Under the pieces are notes generated by a model. That model did no database searches and had not been told where the DNA came from. It saw only the letters and a program-made list of their open reading frames with translations. Of a DNA stretch of 64,000 bases, positions 36,063-44,989 are shown piece after piece; position 1 is the first letter of the stretch; each line of letters begins with the position of its first letter. The stretch spans positions 62,001-126,000 of the forward strand of contig NZ_JAPFFT010000004.1 of NCBI RefSeq assembly GCF_026241105.1, written 5' to 3'. The position numbers and the translations under genes are program-made. The stretch is from Arthrobacter rhizophilus. Its GTDB lineage: Bacteria; Actinomycetota; Actinomycetes; Actinomycetales; Micrococcaceae.

Positions 36063-36713
36063 CTAAGCGATCTTCCGCTGTTTGTTGACGACGATCCTCA
36101 CCACTGTGGTGGGTTCCTCCAAAAGTTCCTGTCCACAAATCACAACGGATGTTTCCACGCCTCCGAGCTTGCGGATAACCTTGGCTGCTTGCTCAATCTC
36201 TTCGGCCGCGCTGCGGCCCTTGATCGCGACCACTTCACCCTTGCCGTTGAGCAAGGGAATGGTGAGTCCAGCCAGCTTGGACAAAGCAGAGACTGCCCTC
36301 GCAGTGACAACGTCCGCGTTGACCATTCCCACCGCGAGCTCAGCCCGCGTTCGCATGACGGTGACGTTGCCCAGCCCCAGATCATCCACAATTTCCTGGA
36401 GCCAGATAACCCGGCGTTCCAGGGGTTCGATCAGTGTGAGTTCAAGGTCGGGACGTGCAATCGCCAAACACAAGCCGGGAAGCCCGGCGCCTGAACCAAC
36501 GTCCACAACATGGCTGCCGTGGGATATAGCCGACTCGATGACGGCACAGTTGAGGACATGCCGGCTCCAGAGGCGGGGAACTTCACGCGGGCCGATCAGC
36601 CCGCGCTCGGTTCCCGATGTCGCCAAATGTTCTACGTACCGTTGGGCGAGCCCCAAACGGTCACCGAAAATCTTCTCTGCCGCCTGCAGCTCGGCCGCCG
36701 TAATTTCAACCAT
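36063..36713 (-). CDS. rsmG: 16S rRNA (guanine527-N7)-methyltransferase
   Basis: A 216-residue RsmG (GidB), which methylates G527 of 16S rRNA using S-adenosylmethionine. The cofactor motif VVDVGSGAGLPGLCLAIARP is clear, and LWSRHVLNCAVIESAI and VTARAVSALSKL are family signatures. Loss of this enzyme gives low-level streptomycin resistance in many bacteria. It follows the KhpB gene by six bases and is part of the conserved origin cluster. Confidence 0.95.
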   Translation of the reverse strand: MVEITAAELQAAEKIFGDRLGLAQRYVEHLATSGTERGLIGPREVPRLWSRHVLNCAVIESAISHGSHVVDVGSGAGLPGLCLAIARPDLELTLIEPLERRVIWLQEIVDDLGLGNVTVMRTRAELAVGMVNADVVTARAVSALSKLAGLTIPLLNGKGEVVAIKGRSAAEEIEQAAKVIRKLGGVETSVVICGQELLEEPTTVVRIVVNKQRKIA

Positions 36714-36719
36714 GATCCG

Positions 36720-37298
36720 TTAGTCGACCGAAACCACGATATGGCGACCAGCGCCTTCACCCTCGGACTCTGAAACAAAGCCGAGGTCCGCAACGGCATC
36801 GTGCACAATTTTCCGTTCGTAGGCGCTCATCGGTTCAAGGGCCACTGAAGCGCCAGTTTCCTTGACTTTGGCGACGGCGTCTTCGGCAATCTGCTGCAGA
36901 TCGCCGGCACGTTCTTTACGGTAGCCGTTGATGTCGAGCACGAGGCGCGAGCGGTTCTCGGTTGCAGACAGTACAGAGAGGCGCGCAAGCTCCTGAAGGG
37001 CCTCGAGCACTTCACCGTCGCGGCCTACAAGGCTCTCAAGACCCGCGGAATCGTCTTCAGCTGCGATGGAGATGTAGGTACGGCCATTGCGGATCTCGAT
37101 GTCGATGTCGCCGTCGATGTCGGCAATGTCCAGGAGTTCCTCGAGGTAGTCTGCGGCGACGTCGCCCTCTTCCTCAAGACGGCTCACGGAAGAGCTCTTT
37201 CCGGTGGACTCGTCCTCAGCGTCAGTTTCTACCGTCGCCTCTCCCAGTTCCTCGGTGGCCCCAGCGGCCGTTGCCTCTTCGGTGCTTTCAACAGACAT
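36720..37298 (-). CDS. khpB: R3H/KH RNA-binding protein (Jag/KhpB)
   Basis: A 192-residue RNA-binding protein. An acidic N-terminal 50 residues precede a KH-like domain (LESLVGRDGEVLEALQELAR) and the C-terminal R3H domain (ALEPMSAYERKIVHDAVADL). KhpB with KhpA controls mRNAs of cell elongation and division in Gram-positives. The start overlaps the yidC stop as TAATG, so it is coupled to yidC. The usual Jag-N domain of Firmicutes is absent, as is normal in Actinobacteria. Confidence 0.9.
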   Translation of the reverse strand: MSVESTEEATAAGATEELGEATVETDAEDESTGKSSSVSRLEEEGDVAADYLEELLDIADIDGDIDIEIRNGRTYISIAAEDDSAGLESLVGRDGEVLEALQELARLSVLSATENRSRLVLDINGYRKERAGDLQQIAEDAVAKVKETGASVALEPMSAYERKIVHDAVADLGFVSESEGEGAGRHIVVSVD

Positions 37299-38272
37299 TA
37301 CTTCTTCTTCCTGTTCTTACGTTGTGGCTGGATGCGCTGTGCCCTGAGTTCGACGGCGGCCACTTCGGCAGCAACGTCGGCGTCCTTCTTACCGCCCAGG
37401 AGGGGGTGGGACGGCAAGCCCTTGGCAGCACGACGCTCAGCAAGTGCCTTCGCTGCGGGGGATCCCGGCGTCGGCATGCGGCGGATGACAAAGAACTGCT
37501 GGCCCATGGTCCACAGGTTGGTGGTGGTCCAATAGATGAGCACACCAATCGGGAAGTTGATGCCACCCACACCGAAGACGAGCGGCAGGATGTAGAGCAT
37601 CATCTTCTGCTGGCGCATGAATGGGCTGGCCATGGCCTCTTCGGACATGTTTTTGGCCATGATCTGCTTCTGCGTGATGAACTGCGACGCCGTCATGGCG
37701 AGGATCATCACGATGGACAGGACCCACACAATCGTCTGGTCGGCACCGGGGAGACCGCCGCCGTGAAGCAAGGAAGCCGAGAGCGGTGCGCCGAAGATGC
37801 TGGATTCGTCGAACTGCACCACCTGGTCGTGGCTCAGGGCGCCGATGCCGATGCCGCTCTGGCGGGCCTGGGTGATACCGGAAAGCACTTGGAACAGCGC
37901 GAAGAAGAACGGCATCTGGATCAGCATGGGCAAACAGGCGGAGAACGGGTTGGTTCCGTGCTTCTTGTACAGCGCCATCTGTTCCTGCGCCATTGCCTGG
38001 CGGGAGAGCTGGTCCGTCTTGCCCTTGTACTTCGCCTGCATCTTCTTCAGATCAGGCTGGAGCAGCTGCATGCCTCGCTGTGCCTTGATTTGCTTGACGA
38101 AGACAGGGATCAGGGCGGCGCGGATCACCAGCACCAAGCCGATGATGGACAGCGTCCAGGTCCAGCCGTTCTCCGGCGGCAGGCCAATGAAACTCAGCCC
38201 GTCGTGGAACCCCAGCATGATCGCGGACACAAGCCACTTGAACGGGGCCAGAATTGTTCCAAAGATGTCCAT
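37298..38272 (-). CDS. yidC: membrane protein insertase YidC
   Basis: A 324-residue YidC/Oxa1 insertase with five predicted helices. Family signatures are the first cytoplasmic hairpin RAALIPVFVKQIKAQRGMQL, KYKGKTDQLSRQAMAQEQMALYKKHG and the NPFSACLPMLIQMPFFFALF helix; the conserved groove Arg should be the one in VIRAALIPV. It inserts proteins with or without SecYEG. The C-terminal tail is very basic (QRIQPQRKNRKKK), as in ribosome-binding YidC. It starts 17 bases after yidD. Confidence 0.95.
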   Translation of the reverse strand: MDIFGTILAPFKWLVSAIMLGFHDGLSFIGLPPENGWTWTLSIIGLVLVIRAALIPVFVKQIKAQRGMQLLQPDLKKMQAKYKGKTDQLSRQAMAQEQMALYKKHGTNPFSACLPMLIQMPFFFALFQVLSGITQARQSGIGIGALSHDQVVQFDESSIFGAPLSASLLHGGGLPGADQTIVWVLSIVMILAMTASQFITQKQIMAKNMSEEAMASPFMRQQKMMLYILPLVFGVGGINFPIGVLIYWTTTNLWTMGQQFFVIRRMPTPGSPAAKALAERRAAKGLPSHPLLGGKKDADVAAEVAAVELRAQRIQPQRKNRKKK

Positions 38273-38289
38273 ACGTTTTCCCTATTTCC

Positions 38290-38688
38290 TCAGGCCGCTG
38301 TGCGGCGACCGTCTTCATCAGACCGCACAGCCAGGAACTGGTCCGGGTTGTTCAGTACAACAATTGTGGGCGTCTGGCCTTCGGGCCAGTGACGATGTCC
38401 AGCGGGGACGTGGTCCACGCCGCCGGCGTTCCAGGGGTGGCAACGCGCAAGGCGTCGCGCTGCGAGCCAACTCCCCTTGACGGCACCATGTACCGTCACC
38501 GCTTCGAGGGCATAAGCCGAGCAGGATGGGAAGAATCGGCACACCTGGCCGTATAAGGGAGAAATGATCCGGCGATACGTCTTCAGCAAGATGATGAGGA
38601 CGTTGCGCGGCAGCTCCCACAGAAATGTTCCAAGGATCCTCGGAGAGACTCTAAAGAAGCGGACGACGGCGGAGCTCAGCTCATGCAC
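38290..38688 (-). CDS. yidD: membrane protein insertion efficiency factor YidD
   Basis: A 132-residue YidD protein. The signature LLKTYRRIISPLYGQVCRFF followed by PSCSAYALEAVTVHGAVKGS, WLAARRLARCHPWNAGGVD is unmistakable. It is a small amphipathic protein associated with the inner membrane that helps YidC/Sec insertion. GTG at 38688 is chosen because GGAAGGGA precedes it and it overlaps the rnpA stop (8 bases). A 40-residue C-terminal extension after the core is common in Actinobacteria. Confidence 0.93.
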   Translation of the reverse strand: MHELSSAVVRFFRVSPRILGTFLWELPRNVLIILLKTYRRIISPLYGQVCRFFPSCSAYALEAVTVHGAVKGSWLAARRLARCHPWNAGGVDHVPAGHRHWPEGQTPTIVVLNNPDQFLAVRSDEDGRRTAA

Positions 38689-39088
38689 GCGGTGTCCCTT
38701 CCGTTGTGGTGCCCTGGGTGGGCGAAACAACTCGCGGAGAGGATCCGCCGAGCCGTTTCGTGGTTGCCGCCAAGGCGGCATTGTAATCCGTCAGCAGCTG
38801 GTCCCAGCTCGCCGTCGCAGCCGCGGGCAGCGCCCGGACAACAACAGCAAGACCCGTGCCATGCCTATTCAAGGACAAAGCACCTGCTTCTCTCAGTCTC
38901 CTCTTAACGAGGTTCCTGGTCACAGCGTTCCCGACAGCTTTGGAAACGATGAAGCCGATGCGGCTCGGTTCTCCGGCGCCAATAGGTGCCGTATATAACA
39001 CTAAGTTCCGGCGTCCATTGCGGACGCCGGAACGTACAGTTGTTGAAAAGTCGGTTGAAGTCCGTAGACGGTTACGGGTGGCTAGCAC
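38681..39088 (-). CDS. rnpA: ribonuclease P protein component
   Basis: A 135-residue RNase P protein, the cofactor of the catalytic RNA that removes tRNA 5' leaders. The RNR motif is in AVTRNLVKRRLREA, preceded by RIGFIVSKAVGNAV. N-terminal MLATRNRLRTSTDFSTTV is typical. Its C-terminal 25 residues (Ser/Thr/Pro-rich) overlap the yidD start. The gene sits 40 bases downstream of rpmH, the conserved rpmH-rnpA order. Confidence 0.95.
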   Translation of the reverse strand: MLATRNRLRTSTDFSTTVRSGVRNGRRNLVLYTAPIGAGEPSRIGFIVSKAVGNAVTRNLVKRRLREAGALSLNRHGTGLAVVVRALPAAATASWDQLLTDYNAALAATTKRLGGSSPRVVSPTQGTTTEGTPRA

Positions 39089-39128
39089 CTATTGACTCGC
39101 TTGGGAGACTGACCGACGAGTCAGTTAT

Positions 39129-39266
39129 TTAGGCCGACAGTTCGACGCGGCCCTTGCCACGACGGGCGGCCAAGATGGCGCGGCCGGCACGGGTGCGCAT
39201 ACGAAGGCGGAAGCCATGCTTCTTGGCCCGACGGCGGTTATTCGGCTGAAAAGTCCGCTTGCTCAC
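39129..39266 (-). CDS. rpmH: 50S ribosomal protein L34
   Basis: A 45-residue, strongly basic ribosomal protein read from GTG (complement of 39264-39266): [20 protein letters not shown], then [19 protein letters not shown] and a short acidic end. Every part of the L34 signature ([19 protein letters not shown]) is present. GGAG lies upstream. It is the first gene of the minus-strand origin operon that continues into rnpA, yidD and yidC. Confidence 0.97.
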   Translation of the reverse strand: MSKRTFQPNNRRRAKKHGFRLRMRTRAGRAILAARRGKGRVELSA

Positions 39267-39725
39267 GTTAGTTACTCCAGTGGATCAAAGGTGCGCCCAC
39301 CCGATCAAAAGGGGAAGAACTGGCCGACGCTAAGTTTATTTGTGTATCCGCCGCCGCCCAACGCCGGATTTACCGGAGGTGCGGGTGGTCGAAAAGCGGA
39401 CACATAGGACTTCACAACGTTAGGGCAAAAAGACCCCCCAGGTCAAACCGGGAGCCGCGTGGCCCGTTATCCCCAACTGTGGCTAAGTAGACCCAACAGC
39501 CTGTGGATGAAGTGGCTCACAGGACCCGTTTCAGAACCACAACCGTGTAATTATCCACAAGCATCTTCCCAGCTATCTTCTGGGGTTTCCATCCCCTAGA
39601 GTGGCTCAGTAGCCGATTATCCACGGACTGTGTATAACCCTGTGGATTCGGTTCGAAATCCACTCATGGTTTGGACCTTTCGGCTGCCGCAATCCAGGCA
39701 AGCAAGCACTCGAGGGAACCAATTG
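39267..39725. promoter_or_regulatory. rpmH-dnaA divergent intergenic region with DnaA boxes
   Basis: This 459-base gap holds the promoters of divergent rpmH and dnaA and several DnaA-type 9-mers: TTATCCCCA (39467-39475), CTGTGGATG (39501-39509), a perfect TTATCCACA (39551-39559), TTATCCACG (39617-39625) and TGTGGATTC (39641-39649). They are likely to mediate dnaA autoregulation or add to origin function. Confidence 0.7.
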
Positions 39726-41147
39726 ATGACGGTAGACGACGCCAACCACGCCAACACGGTCGGAAGTTCCTGGCGGCGGGTGCTGAGCCTTCTGGAACAA
39801 GACGATCGCGTCACGCCCCGGCAACGTGGTTTCGTCATCCTCGCCCAGGCGCAAGGCCTGATCGGCTCCACCCTCTTGGTGGCCGTGCCCAATGAGCTGA
39901 CCCGCGAGGTTCTCCAGACGCAAGTCAAGGACGCCCTCGACGACGCGCTCCGCAATGTCTTTTCCGATGACATCCGGTGCGCAATCGACGTCGACACAGA
40001 CTTGGTGCCCATCCACCAAGAGCCGGCCCCCGCCGTCGAACTCTCTTCCGCGAACGACTTGGCCGTGGAACTGAAGCCGCAGCCCACCCCGCCGAGTACT
40101 TCGCACGAATTTGGCCGCCTGAACCCGAAGTACGTCTTTGACACCTTCGTGATCGGTTCGTCCAACCGCTTTGCCCACGCTGCGGCCGTCGCGGTCGCAG
40201 AAGCACCCGCCAAGGCCTACAACCCACTGTTCATCTACGGTGATTCCGGGCTGGGAAAGACGCACCTGCTGCACGCGATCGGCCACTATGCCCGCCGGCT
40301 CTACAGCGGCATCCGTGTGCGCTACGTGAATTCCGAGGAGTTCACCAACGACTTCATCAACTCCATCCGAGACGACGAAGGTGCCAGCTTCAAGACCACC
40401 TACCGCAACGTCGATGTGCTTCTGATTGACGACATCCAGTTCCTTGCAGGGAAGGACCGGACGCTTGAAGAGTTCTTCCACACCTTCAACGCCTTGCACA
40501 ACAACAACAAGCAAGTGGTCATCACCTCGGACCTTCCGCCCAAGCAGCTGGCGGGCTTCGAAGACCGCATGAAGTCCCGTTTCGAGTGGGGCCTGCTGAC
40601 TGATATCCAGCCTCCGGAACTCGAAACCCGCATCGCCATCCTCCGCAAAAAGGCGCAGAGCGAGGGTTTGTCCGCCCCCGACGACGCCCTGGAATACATC
40701 GCTTCCAAGATCTCCAGCAACATCCGCGAGCTCGAAGGCGCGCTGATCCGCGTCACTGCGTTCGCCAGCCTCAACCGTCAGGCCGTGGATGTAGCCCTCG
40801 CCGAGATGGTCCTGAAGGACTTGATCACCGACGACGGAGCCCAGGAGATCACGGCTGACCAGATCCTGAAGCAGACGGCCGAGTACTTCAAGCTCAGCAT
40901 GGAAGAGCTTTGCAGCAAGTCCCGTACGCGCACCTTGGTTACCGCGCGGCAGATCGCCATGTACCTGTGCCGTGAGCTCACGGATATGTCCCTGCCCAAG
41001 ATCGGTCAGGAGCTTGGCGGCCGCGACCACACCACGGTGATCCACGCCGACCGCAAGATCCGCGAACTCATGGCCGAGCGTCGTGTGATCTACAACCAGG
41101 TGACAGAGCTGACCAACCGCATCAAACAGCAACAGCGCGATTCGTAA
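39726..41147 (+). CDS. dnaA: chromosomal replication initiator DnaA
   Basis: A 473-residue DnaA. Domain I is at residues 1-90, a short linker follows, the AAA+ domain has Walker A GDSGLGKTHLLHA, Walker B LLIDDIQFLAGK and the sensor II region, and domain IV has the DNA-binding signature GGRDHTTVIHADRKI. It binds 9-mers and opens oriC. The ATG at 39726 is supported by GAGGGAA upstream; the frame continues upstream without similarity. DnaA boxes flank both ends of the gene. Confidence 0.96.
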   Translation: MTVDDANHANTVGSSWRRVLSLLEQDDRVTPRQRGFVILAQAQGLIGSTLLVAVPNELTREVLQTQVKDALDDALRNVFSDDIRCAIDVDTDLVPIHQEPAPAVELSSANDLAVELKPQPTPPSTSHEFGRLNPKYVFDTFVIGSSNRFAHAAAVAVAEAPAKAYNPLFIYGDSGLGKTHLLHAIGHYARRLYSGIRVRYVNSEEFTNDFINSIRDDEGASFKTTYRNVDVLLIDDIQFLAGKDRTLEEFFHTFNALHNNNKQVVITSDLPPKQLAGFEDRMKSRFEWGLLTDIQPPELETRIAILRKKAQSEGLSAPDDALEYIASKISSNIRELEGALIRVTAFASLNRQAVDVALAEMVLKDLITDDGAQEITADQILKQTAEYFKLSMEELCSKSRTRTLVTARQIAMYLCRELTDMSLPKIGQELGGRDHTTVIHADRKIRELMAERRVIYNQVTELTNRIKQQQRDS

Positions 41148-41669
41148 GCCACCACTACATACCTTATTAACAGGCACATGTGGATAAGCCTGTGGATACT
41201 TAAGGGGACAAGCGCGGTTAATGGGCTTAAAACCCTTAAGGCATCTGTGGATCGTCAAAAACGGGCCTGGGGGTTATCCACGTCCACACCCTGTTTAAAA
41301 CCCAGTCACCCACACATCGTGAACAGGCCTTAACCGCGGAACTGCGGGTCCAGAAGCAGTTATCCACAGTTTCCACAGGGGTTATTAACACTACTAATCC
41401 CAAAAAAATGAATTCCCTCAAATAACAATCTCCTTCCGCCCACTCACCGACGCAGCCCGTGGCTGCCTGAACCACAAGCCAGCAGGCCTGGGATGGGTTA
41501 ATGCCCGAACTTCCGGCTAAGCTGTCTGCATCGCGTCCATCCTTGGCGCTGCTTTGTAGTTCGCTTACTGCGGACCGTGCAGTTTTCGGGTTCCGGGCGC
41601 TGGTTTTCGGGGCTCCTGGGGAGTTTCCGGTGGAACACTGGCAGCAGCAATGAAAGGCGGCACCCTTCC
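41148..41669. other. oriC: chromosomal replication origin (oriC)
   Basis: The 522-base dnaA-dnaN gap contains DnaA boxes at 41179-41187 (TGTGGATAA), 41191-41199, 41246-41254, 41274-41282 (TTATCCACG) and 41360-41368 (TTATCCACA). An AT-rich segment at 41381-41430 with TTATTAACAC and AAAAAAATG is the likely unwinding element. Gene strands diverge from here. The dnaN promoter must lie in the last 200 bases. Confidence 0.88.
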
Positions 41670-42794
41670 GTGAAGTTCAGAGTCGAGCGGGATGTCCTGG
41701 CAGAAGCCGTCACGTGGACAGCCCGGTCGTTGTCTCCGCGGCCGCCCGTTCCGGTACTTTCAGGTCTCCTGCTCAAGGCAGAAGCCGGAACAGTGAGCCT
41801 CTCAAGCTTTGACTACGAGACCTCTGCCCGCCTTGAGATTCCCGCCGACATCACCACCGAGGGAACAATCCTGGTTTCCGGGCGCCTCTTGGCCGACATC
41901 TGCCGCAGCCTTCCATCGGCGCCCGTCGAAATCGAGACCGATGGCAGCAGGGTCACCCTCACGTGCCGTCGAAGCAGCTTCCATCTCGCCACGATGCCGG
42001 AATCCGAATACCCGCCGCTTCCCGCACTTCCCGCCATCAGCGGAACCTTGCCCGGCGACGCCTTCGCCCAGGCCGTCTCCCAGGTCATCATCGCGGCCAG
42101 CAGAGACGACACCTTGCCGATCCTCACCGGTGTCCGGATGGAGATCGAGGATGACATGATCACCCTCCTCGCCACGGACCGTTACCGCCTGGCCATGCGG
42201 GAGGTACCGTGGAAGCCCGTGACTCCGGGAATTTCCACCAGTGCCTTGGTGAAGTCCAAGACCCTAAATGAAGTGGCGAAGACCCTCGGTGGCAGCGGTG
42301 ACATCCACCTCGCCCTTGCGGAAGACGACAGCCGCTTGATTGGCTTCGAAAGCGGCGGGCGCACCACCACATCCTTGCTCGTGGACGGCGACTACCCCAA
42401 GATCCGCTCGTTGTTCCCGGATTCCACGCCGATCCACGCAACTGTCCAGACCCAGGAGCTTGTCGAAGCTGTTCGCCGCGTTTCCTTGGTCGCCGAACGA
42501 AACACCCCGGTCCGTCTGGCGTTCACCCAAGGCCAGTTGAGCCTCGACGCCGGCACTGGCGAAGACGCCCAGGCATCCGAGGAACTGGAAGCCCAGCTCA
42601 GCGGCGAAGACATAACGGTAGCCTTCAACCCGCACTATCTGGTGGAAGGCCTGGGTGTCATAGAAACCAAGTTCGTGCGTTTCTCCTTCACCACGGCGCC
42701 CAAGCCGGCCATGATCACTGCTCAAGTTGACGCCGACGGCGATGACAAGGGCGACTACCGCTACCTCGTGATGCCCGTCCGCCTGCCCAACTAG
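41670..42794 (+). CDS. dnaN: DNA polymerase III beta sliding clamp
   Basis: A 374-residue sliding clamp that encircles DNA and tethers polymerases. The KFRVERDVLAEAVTWTARSL start, LLATDRYRLAMRE in domain II and the C-terminal YRYLVMPVRLPN, whose last residues form part of the protein-binding groove, are all standard. The start is GTG at 41670 with AAAGG upstream; the frame is open further upstream but without similarity. It is followed by a hairpin repeat, then gnd. Confidence 0.96.
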   Translation: MKFRVERDVLAEAVTWTARSLSPRPPVPVLSGLLLKAEAGTVSLSSFDYETSARLEIPADITTEGTILVSGRLLADICRSLPSAPVEIETDGSRVTLTCRRSSFHLATMPESEYPPLPALPAISGTLPGDAFAQAVSQVIIAASRDDTLPILTGVRMEIEDDMITLLATDRYRLAMREVPWKPVTPGISTSALVKSKTLNEVAKTLGGSGDIHLALAEDDSRLIGFESGGRTTTSLLVDGDYPKIRSLFPDSTPIHATVQTQELVEAVRRVSLVAERNTPVRLAFTQGQLSLDAGTGEDAQASEELEAQLSGEDITVAFNPHYLVEGLGVIETKFVRFSFTTAPKPAMITAQVDADGDDKGDYRYLVMPVRLPN

Positions 42795-42797
42795 CGC

Positions 42798-42839
42798 GCA
42801 GTTGTTGTCGTTCTGGGCGCCCAAAACGACAACAACTGC
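42798..42839. terminator. GCAGTTGTTGTCGTT hairpin repeat, copy 2
   Basis: GCAGTTGTTGTCGTT (42798-42812) and AACGACAACAACTGC (42825-42839) form a perfect 15-bp stem with a 12-base loop containing GGGCGCCC. It begins three bases after the dnaN stop and is closely related to 13751-13806. It is probably a dnaN terminator or attenuator before gnd. Confidence 0.7.
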
Positions 42840-42887
42840 GAGCCAGTCGGGATACCACAATCACCAACGCAGAAAAGAGTTCACACC

Positions 42888-43772
42888 GTGCACATCGGAC
42901 TGATCGGCCTTGGAAAAATGGGTTTCAACATGCGCGAACGCATGCGGAAAGGCGGGATCGAAGTCACTGGCTTTGACCGCAATCCCGACATCGCCGACGT
43001 CGCTTCCATCGATGAACTCGTCGCCGCGCTTCCGGCGCCGCGGCTGGTCTGGGTTATGGTTCCTTCCGGCGACATCACCGATGCCGTGATCAGCGAACTT
43101 GGCGAGAAGCTCTCTCCCGGAGACATGGTGATCGACGGCGGCAACTCACGCTTTACCGAAGACCAGAAGCATGCGGCTTTCCTGGCCTCCAAGGACATCC
43201 GGTTTGCCGATTGCGGGGTTTCCGGCGGGGTCTGGGGCCTGCAAAACGGCTACGGACTCATGGCAGGTGGTGCAGATGAAGACATCGAACTCGCTATGCC
43301 GGTATTCGATGCGCTCCGCCCTGAAGGCGAACGTGCCGACAGCTTCGTCCACGTGGGCGGCGTGGGCGCCGGCCACTACGCCAAGATGGTGCACAACGGC
43401 GTTGAATACGGTCTGATGCAGGCCTACGCCGAAGGCTACGAATTGCTGGCGGCCAAGGACATCATCAAAGATCTTCCCGGCACCTTCCGCGCCTGGCAAA
43501 AGGGCACGGTTGTCCGTTCGTGGCTGTTGGACCTCATGGTCAAGGCTTTGGATGAAGACCCGGGCCTGGCCTCCATCGGCGACTACGTCGAGGATTCAGG
43601 CGAGGGACGCTGGACTGTCGAAGAGGCCATCGCCAACGCGGTTCCGGCCCCGGCCATTACCGCTGCGCTTTTTGCCCGCTTCTCCTCCCGGGAGGACAGC
43701 TCACCGGCCATGAAGATGGTTTCGGCGCTGCGCAATCAGTTCGGCGGACACGCCACCCGTCCGGCCAATTAG
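42888..43772 (+). CDS. gnd: 6-phosphogluconate dehydrogenase, short (decarboxylating) type
   Basis: A 294-residue 6-phosphogluconate dehydrogenase of the short class, oxidising 6-phosphogluconate to ribulose 5-phosphate and CO2. The dinucleotide motif is GLIGLGKMGFNM, the substrate signature is FADCGVSGGVWGLQNGYGLM and the catalytic lysine is in GAGHYAKMVHNGVEYG. The start is GTG at 42888. A gnd gene between dnaN and recF is a hallmark of actinobacterial origins. Cofactor preference (NAD or NADP) cannot be settled, though Asp after the glycine-rich loop (FDRN) points to NAD. Confidence 0.93.
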   Translation: MHIGLIGLGKMGFNMRERMRKGGIEVTGFDRNPDIADVASIDELVAALPAPRLVWVMVPSGDITDAVISELGEKLSPGDMVIDGGNSRFTEDQKHAAFLASKDIRFADCGVSGGVWGLQNGYGLMAGGADEDIELAMPVFDALRPEGERADSFVHVGGVGAGHYAKMVHNGVEYGLMQAYAEGYELLAAKDIIKDLPGTFRAWQKGTVVRSWLLDLMVKALDEDPGLASIGDYVEDSGEGRWTVEEAIANAVPAPAITAALFARFSSREDSSPAMKMVSALRNQFGGHATRPAN

Positions 43773-43795
43773 GCCCCGGGCAACCAGCCGTACGC

Positions 43796-44989
43796 GTGTA
43801 CCTCGAACATCTTTCCCTCACTGATTTCCGCAGTTACGCGCAAGTTGACCTCAAGCTCGGCCCCGGCGTCACTGTCCTGGTGGGGTCCAATGGGATCGGC
43901 AAGACGAACCTCATGGAAGCCATTGGATACCTGGCCACACTGAGCTCGCATCGGGTCAGCACGGATGCGCCCCTTTTGCGGTTCGGCACCGAACGGGCTT
44001 TGATCCGTGCGAAACTTGTCAGCGGCGAACAGTCGACGGTGGTCGAACTCGAAATCAACGCCGGACGGGCCAATCGTGGCCGGATCAATCGTGGGAATCC
44101 GGTGCGCGCCCGCGACATCCTGGGCATTTGTCACACGGTGCTGTTCGCCCCTGAGGACCTTGCCTTGGTCAAGGGTGATCCGTCCAACCGCCGACGCTTC
44201 CTCGACGAACTGCTGGTCAGCCTCATGCCAGTGCACGCGGCGACCCGCAGCGACTACGACCGCGTGCTCAAACAGCGCAACGCCCTCCTGAAATCGGCCC
44301 GTGCCGGAAAGTTCACCTCGGCCCACGAAGCAACCCTCGATGTCTGGGACCAGCACATGGCCCGGGCCGGCGCGGAACTCCTGCACGCTCGTCTGGAACT
44401 CGTGGAGCGGCTCCGTCCCCACCTCAGGAGCGCTTACGCGCAACTGACGGATGGCACCAAGGAAGCCGGCGCGGTTTACCGCTCCACCATCCAGGGGGTG
44501 TTGGACGACGACGGCGGTCCCGCCGAGCGCTTTGACGAAGGTTCGGATGGGGTTGAGGACCTTCGCTCGCTTTCCGTGGAACAGCTCACCGAGCGCTATG
44601 TCCAGGCCTTCGCCGCATCGCGCCGCAAGGAGTTGGAACGCGGAATCTCCTTGGTTGGACCGCACCGCGACGAACTCGAATTGGTTCTTGGGCCAGCTCC
44701 GGCCAAGGGCTATGCCTCCCATGGAGAAACATGGTCGATGTGCCTTTCCCTGCGCCTCGCCTCCTACTACGTCATGCTCGATGACACGCGCACGGGCGGT
44801 TCCGCCCCGATCCTCATTCTGGACGATGTGTTCGCCGAACTGGACGTGCAGCGCAGGCGTAAACTGGCTGCAATAGTGGCCGGCGCGGAACAGGTGTTGG
44901 TGACGGCCGCCGTCGACGCCGACATTCCCGAGGAACTGGCCGGGCGGCGCGTGAAGGTAGTGCCCGGAGGCATTGATGGAGAAGGATAG
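43796..44989 (+). CDS. recF: DNA replication and repair protein RecF
   Basis: A 397-residue RecF, an SMC-like ATPase that loads RecA at single-strand gaps. Walker A is GSNGIGKTNLMEAIGYL, the signature motif region is LSLRLASYYVML and Walker B is ILILDDVFAELDVQRR. MYLEHLSLTDFRSYAQVDL is the typical start; GTG at 43796. The gene overlaps the following dciA-like gene by 14 bases. Confidence 0.95.
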   Translation: MYLEHLSLTDFRSYAQVDLKLGPGVTVLVGSNGIGKTNLMEAIGYLATLSSHRVSTDAPLLRFGTERALIRAKLVSGEQSTVVELEINAGRANRGRINRGNPVRARDILGICHTVLFAPEDLALVKGDPSNRRRFLDELLVSLMPVHAATRSDYDRVLKQRNALLKSARAGKFTSAHEATLDVWDQHMARAGAELLHARLELVERLRPHLRSAYAQLTDGTKEAGAVYRSTIQGVLDDDGGPAERFDEGSDGVEDLRSLSVEQLTERYVQAFAASRRKELERGISLVGPHRDELELVLGPAPAKGYASHGETWSMCLSLRLASYYVMLDDTRTGGSAPILILDDVFAELDVQRRRKLAAIVAGAEQVLVTAAVDADIPEELAGRRVKVVPGGIDGEG

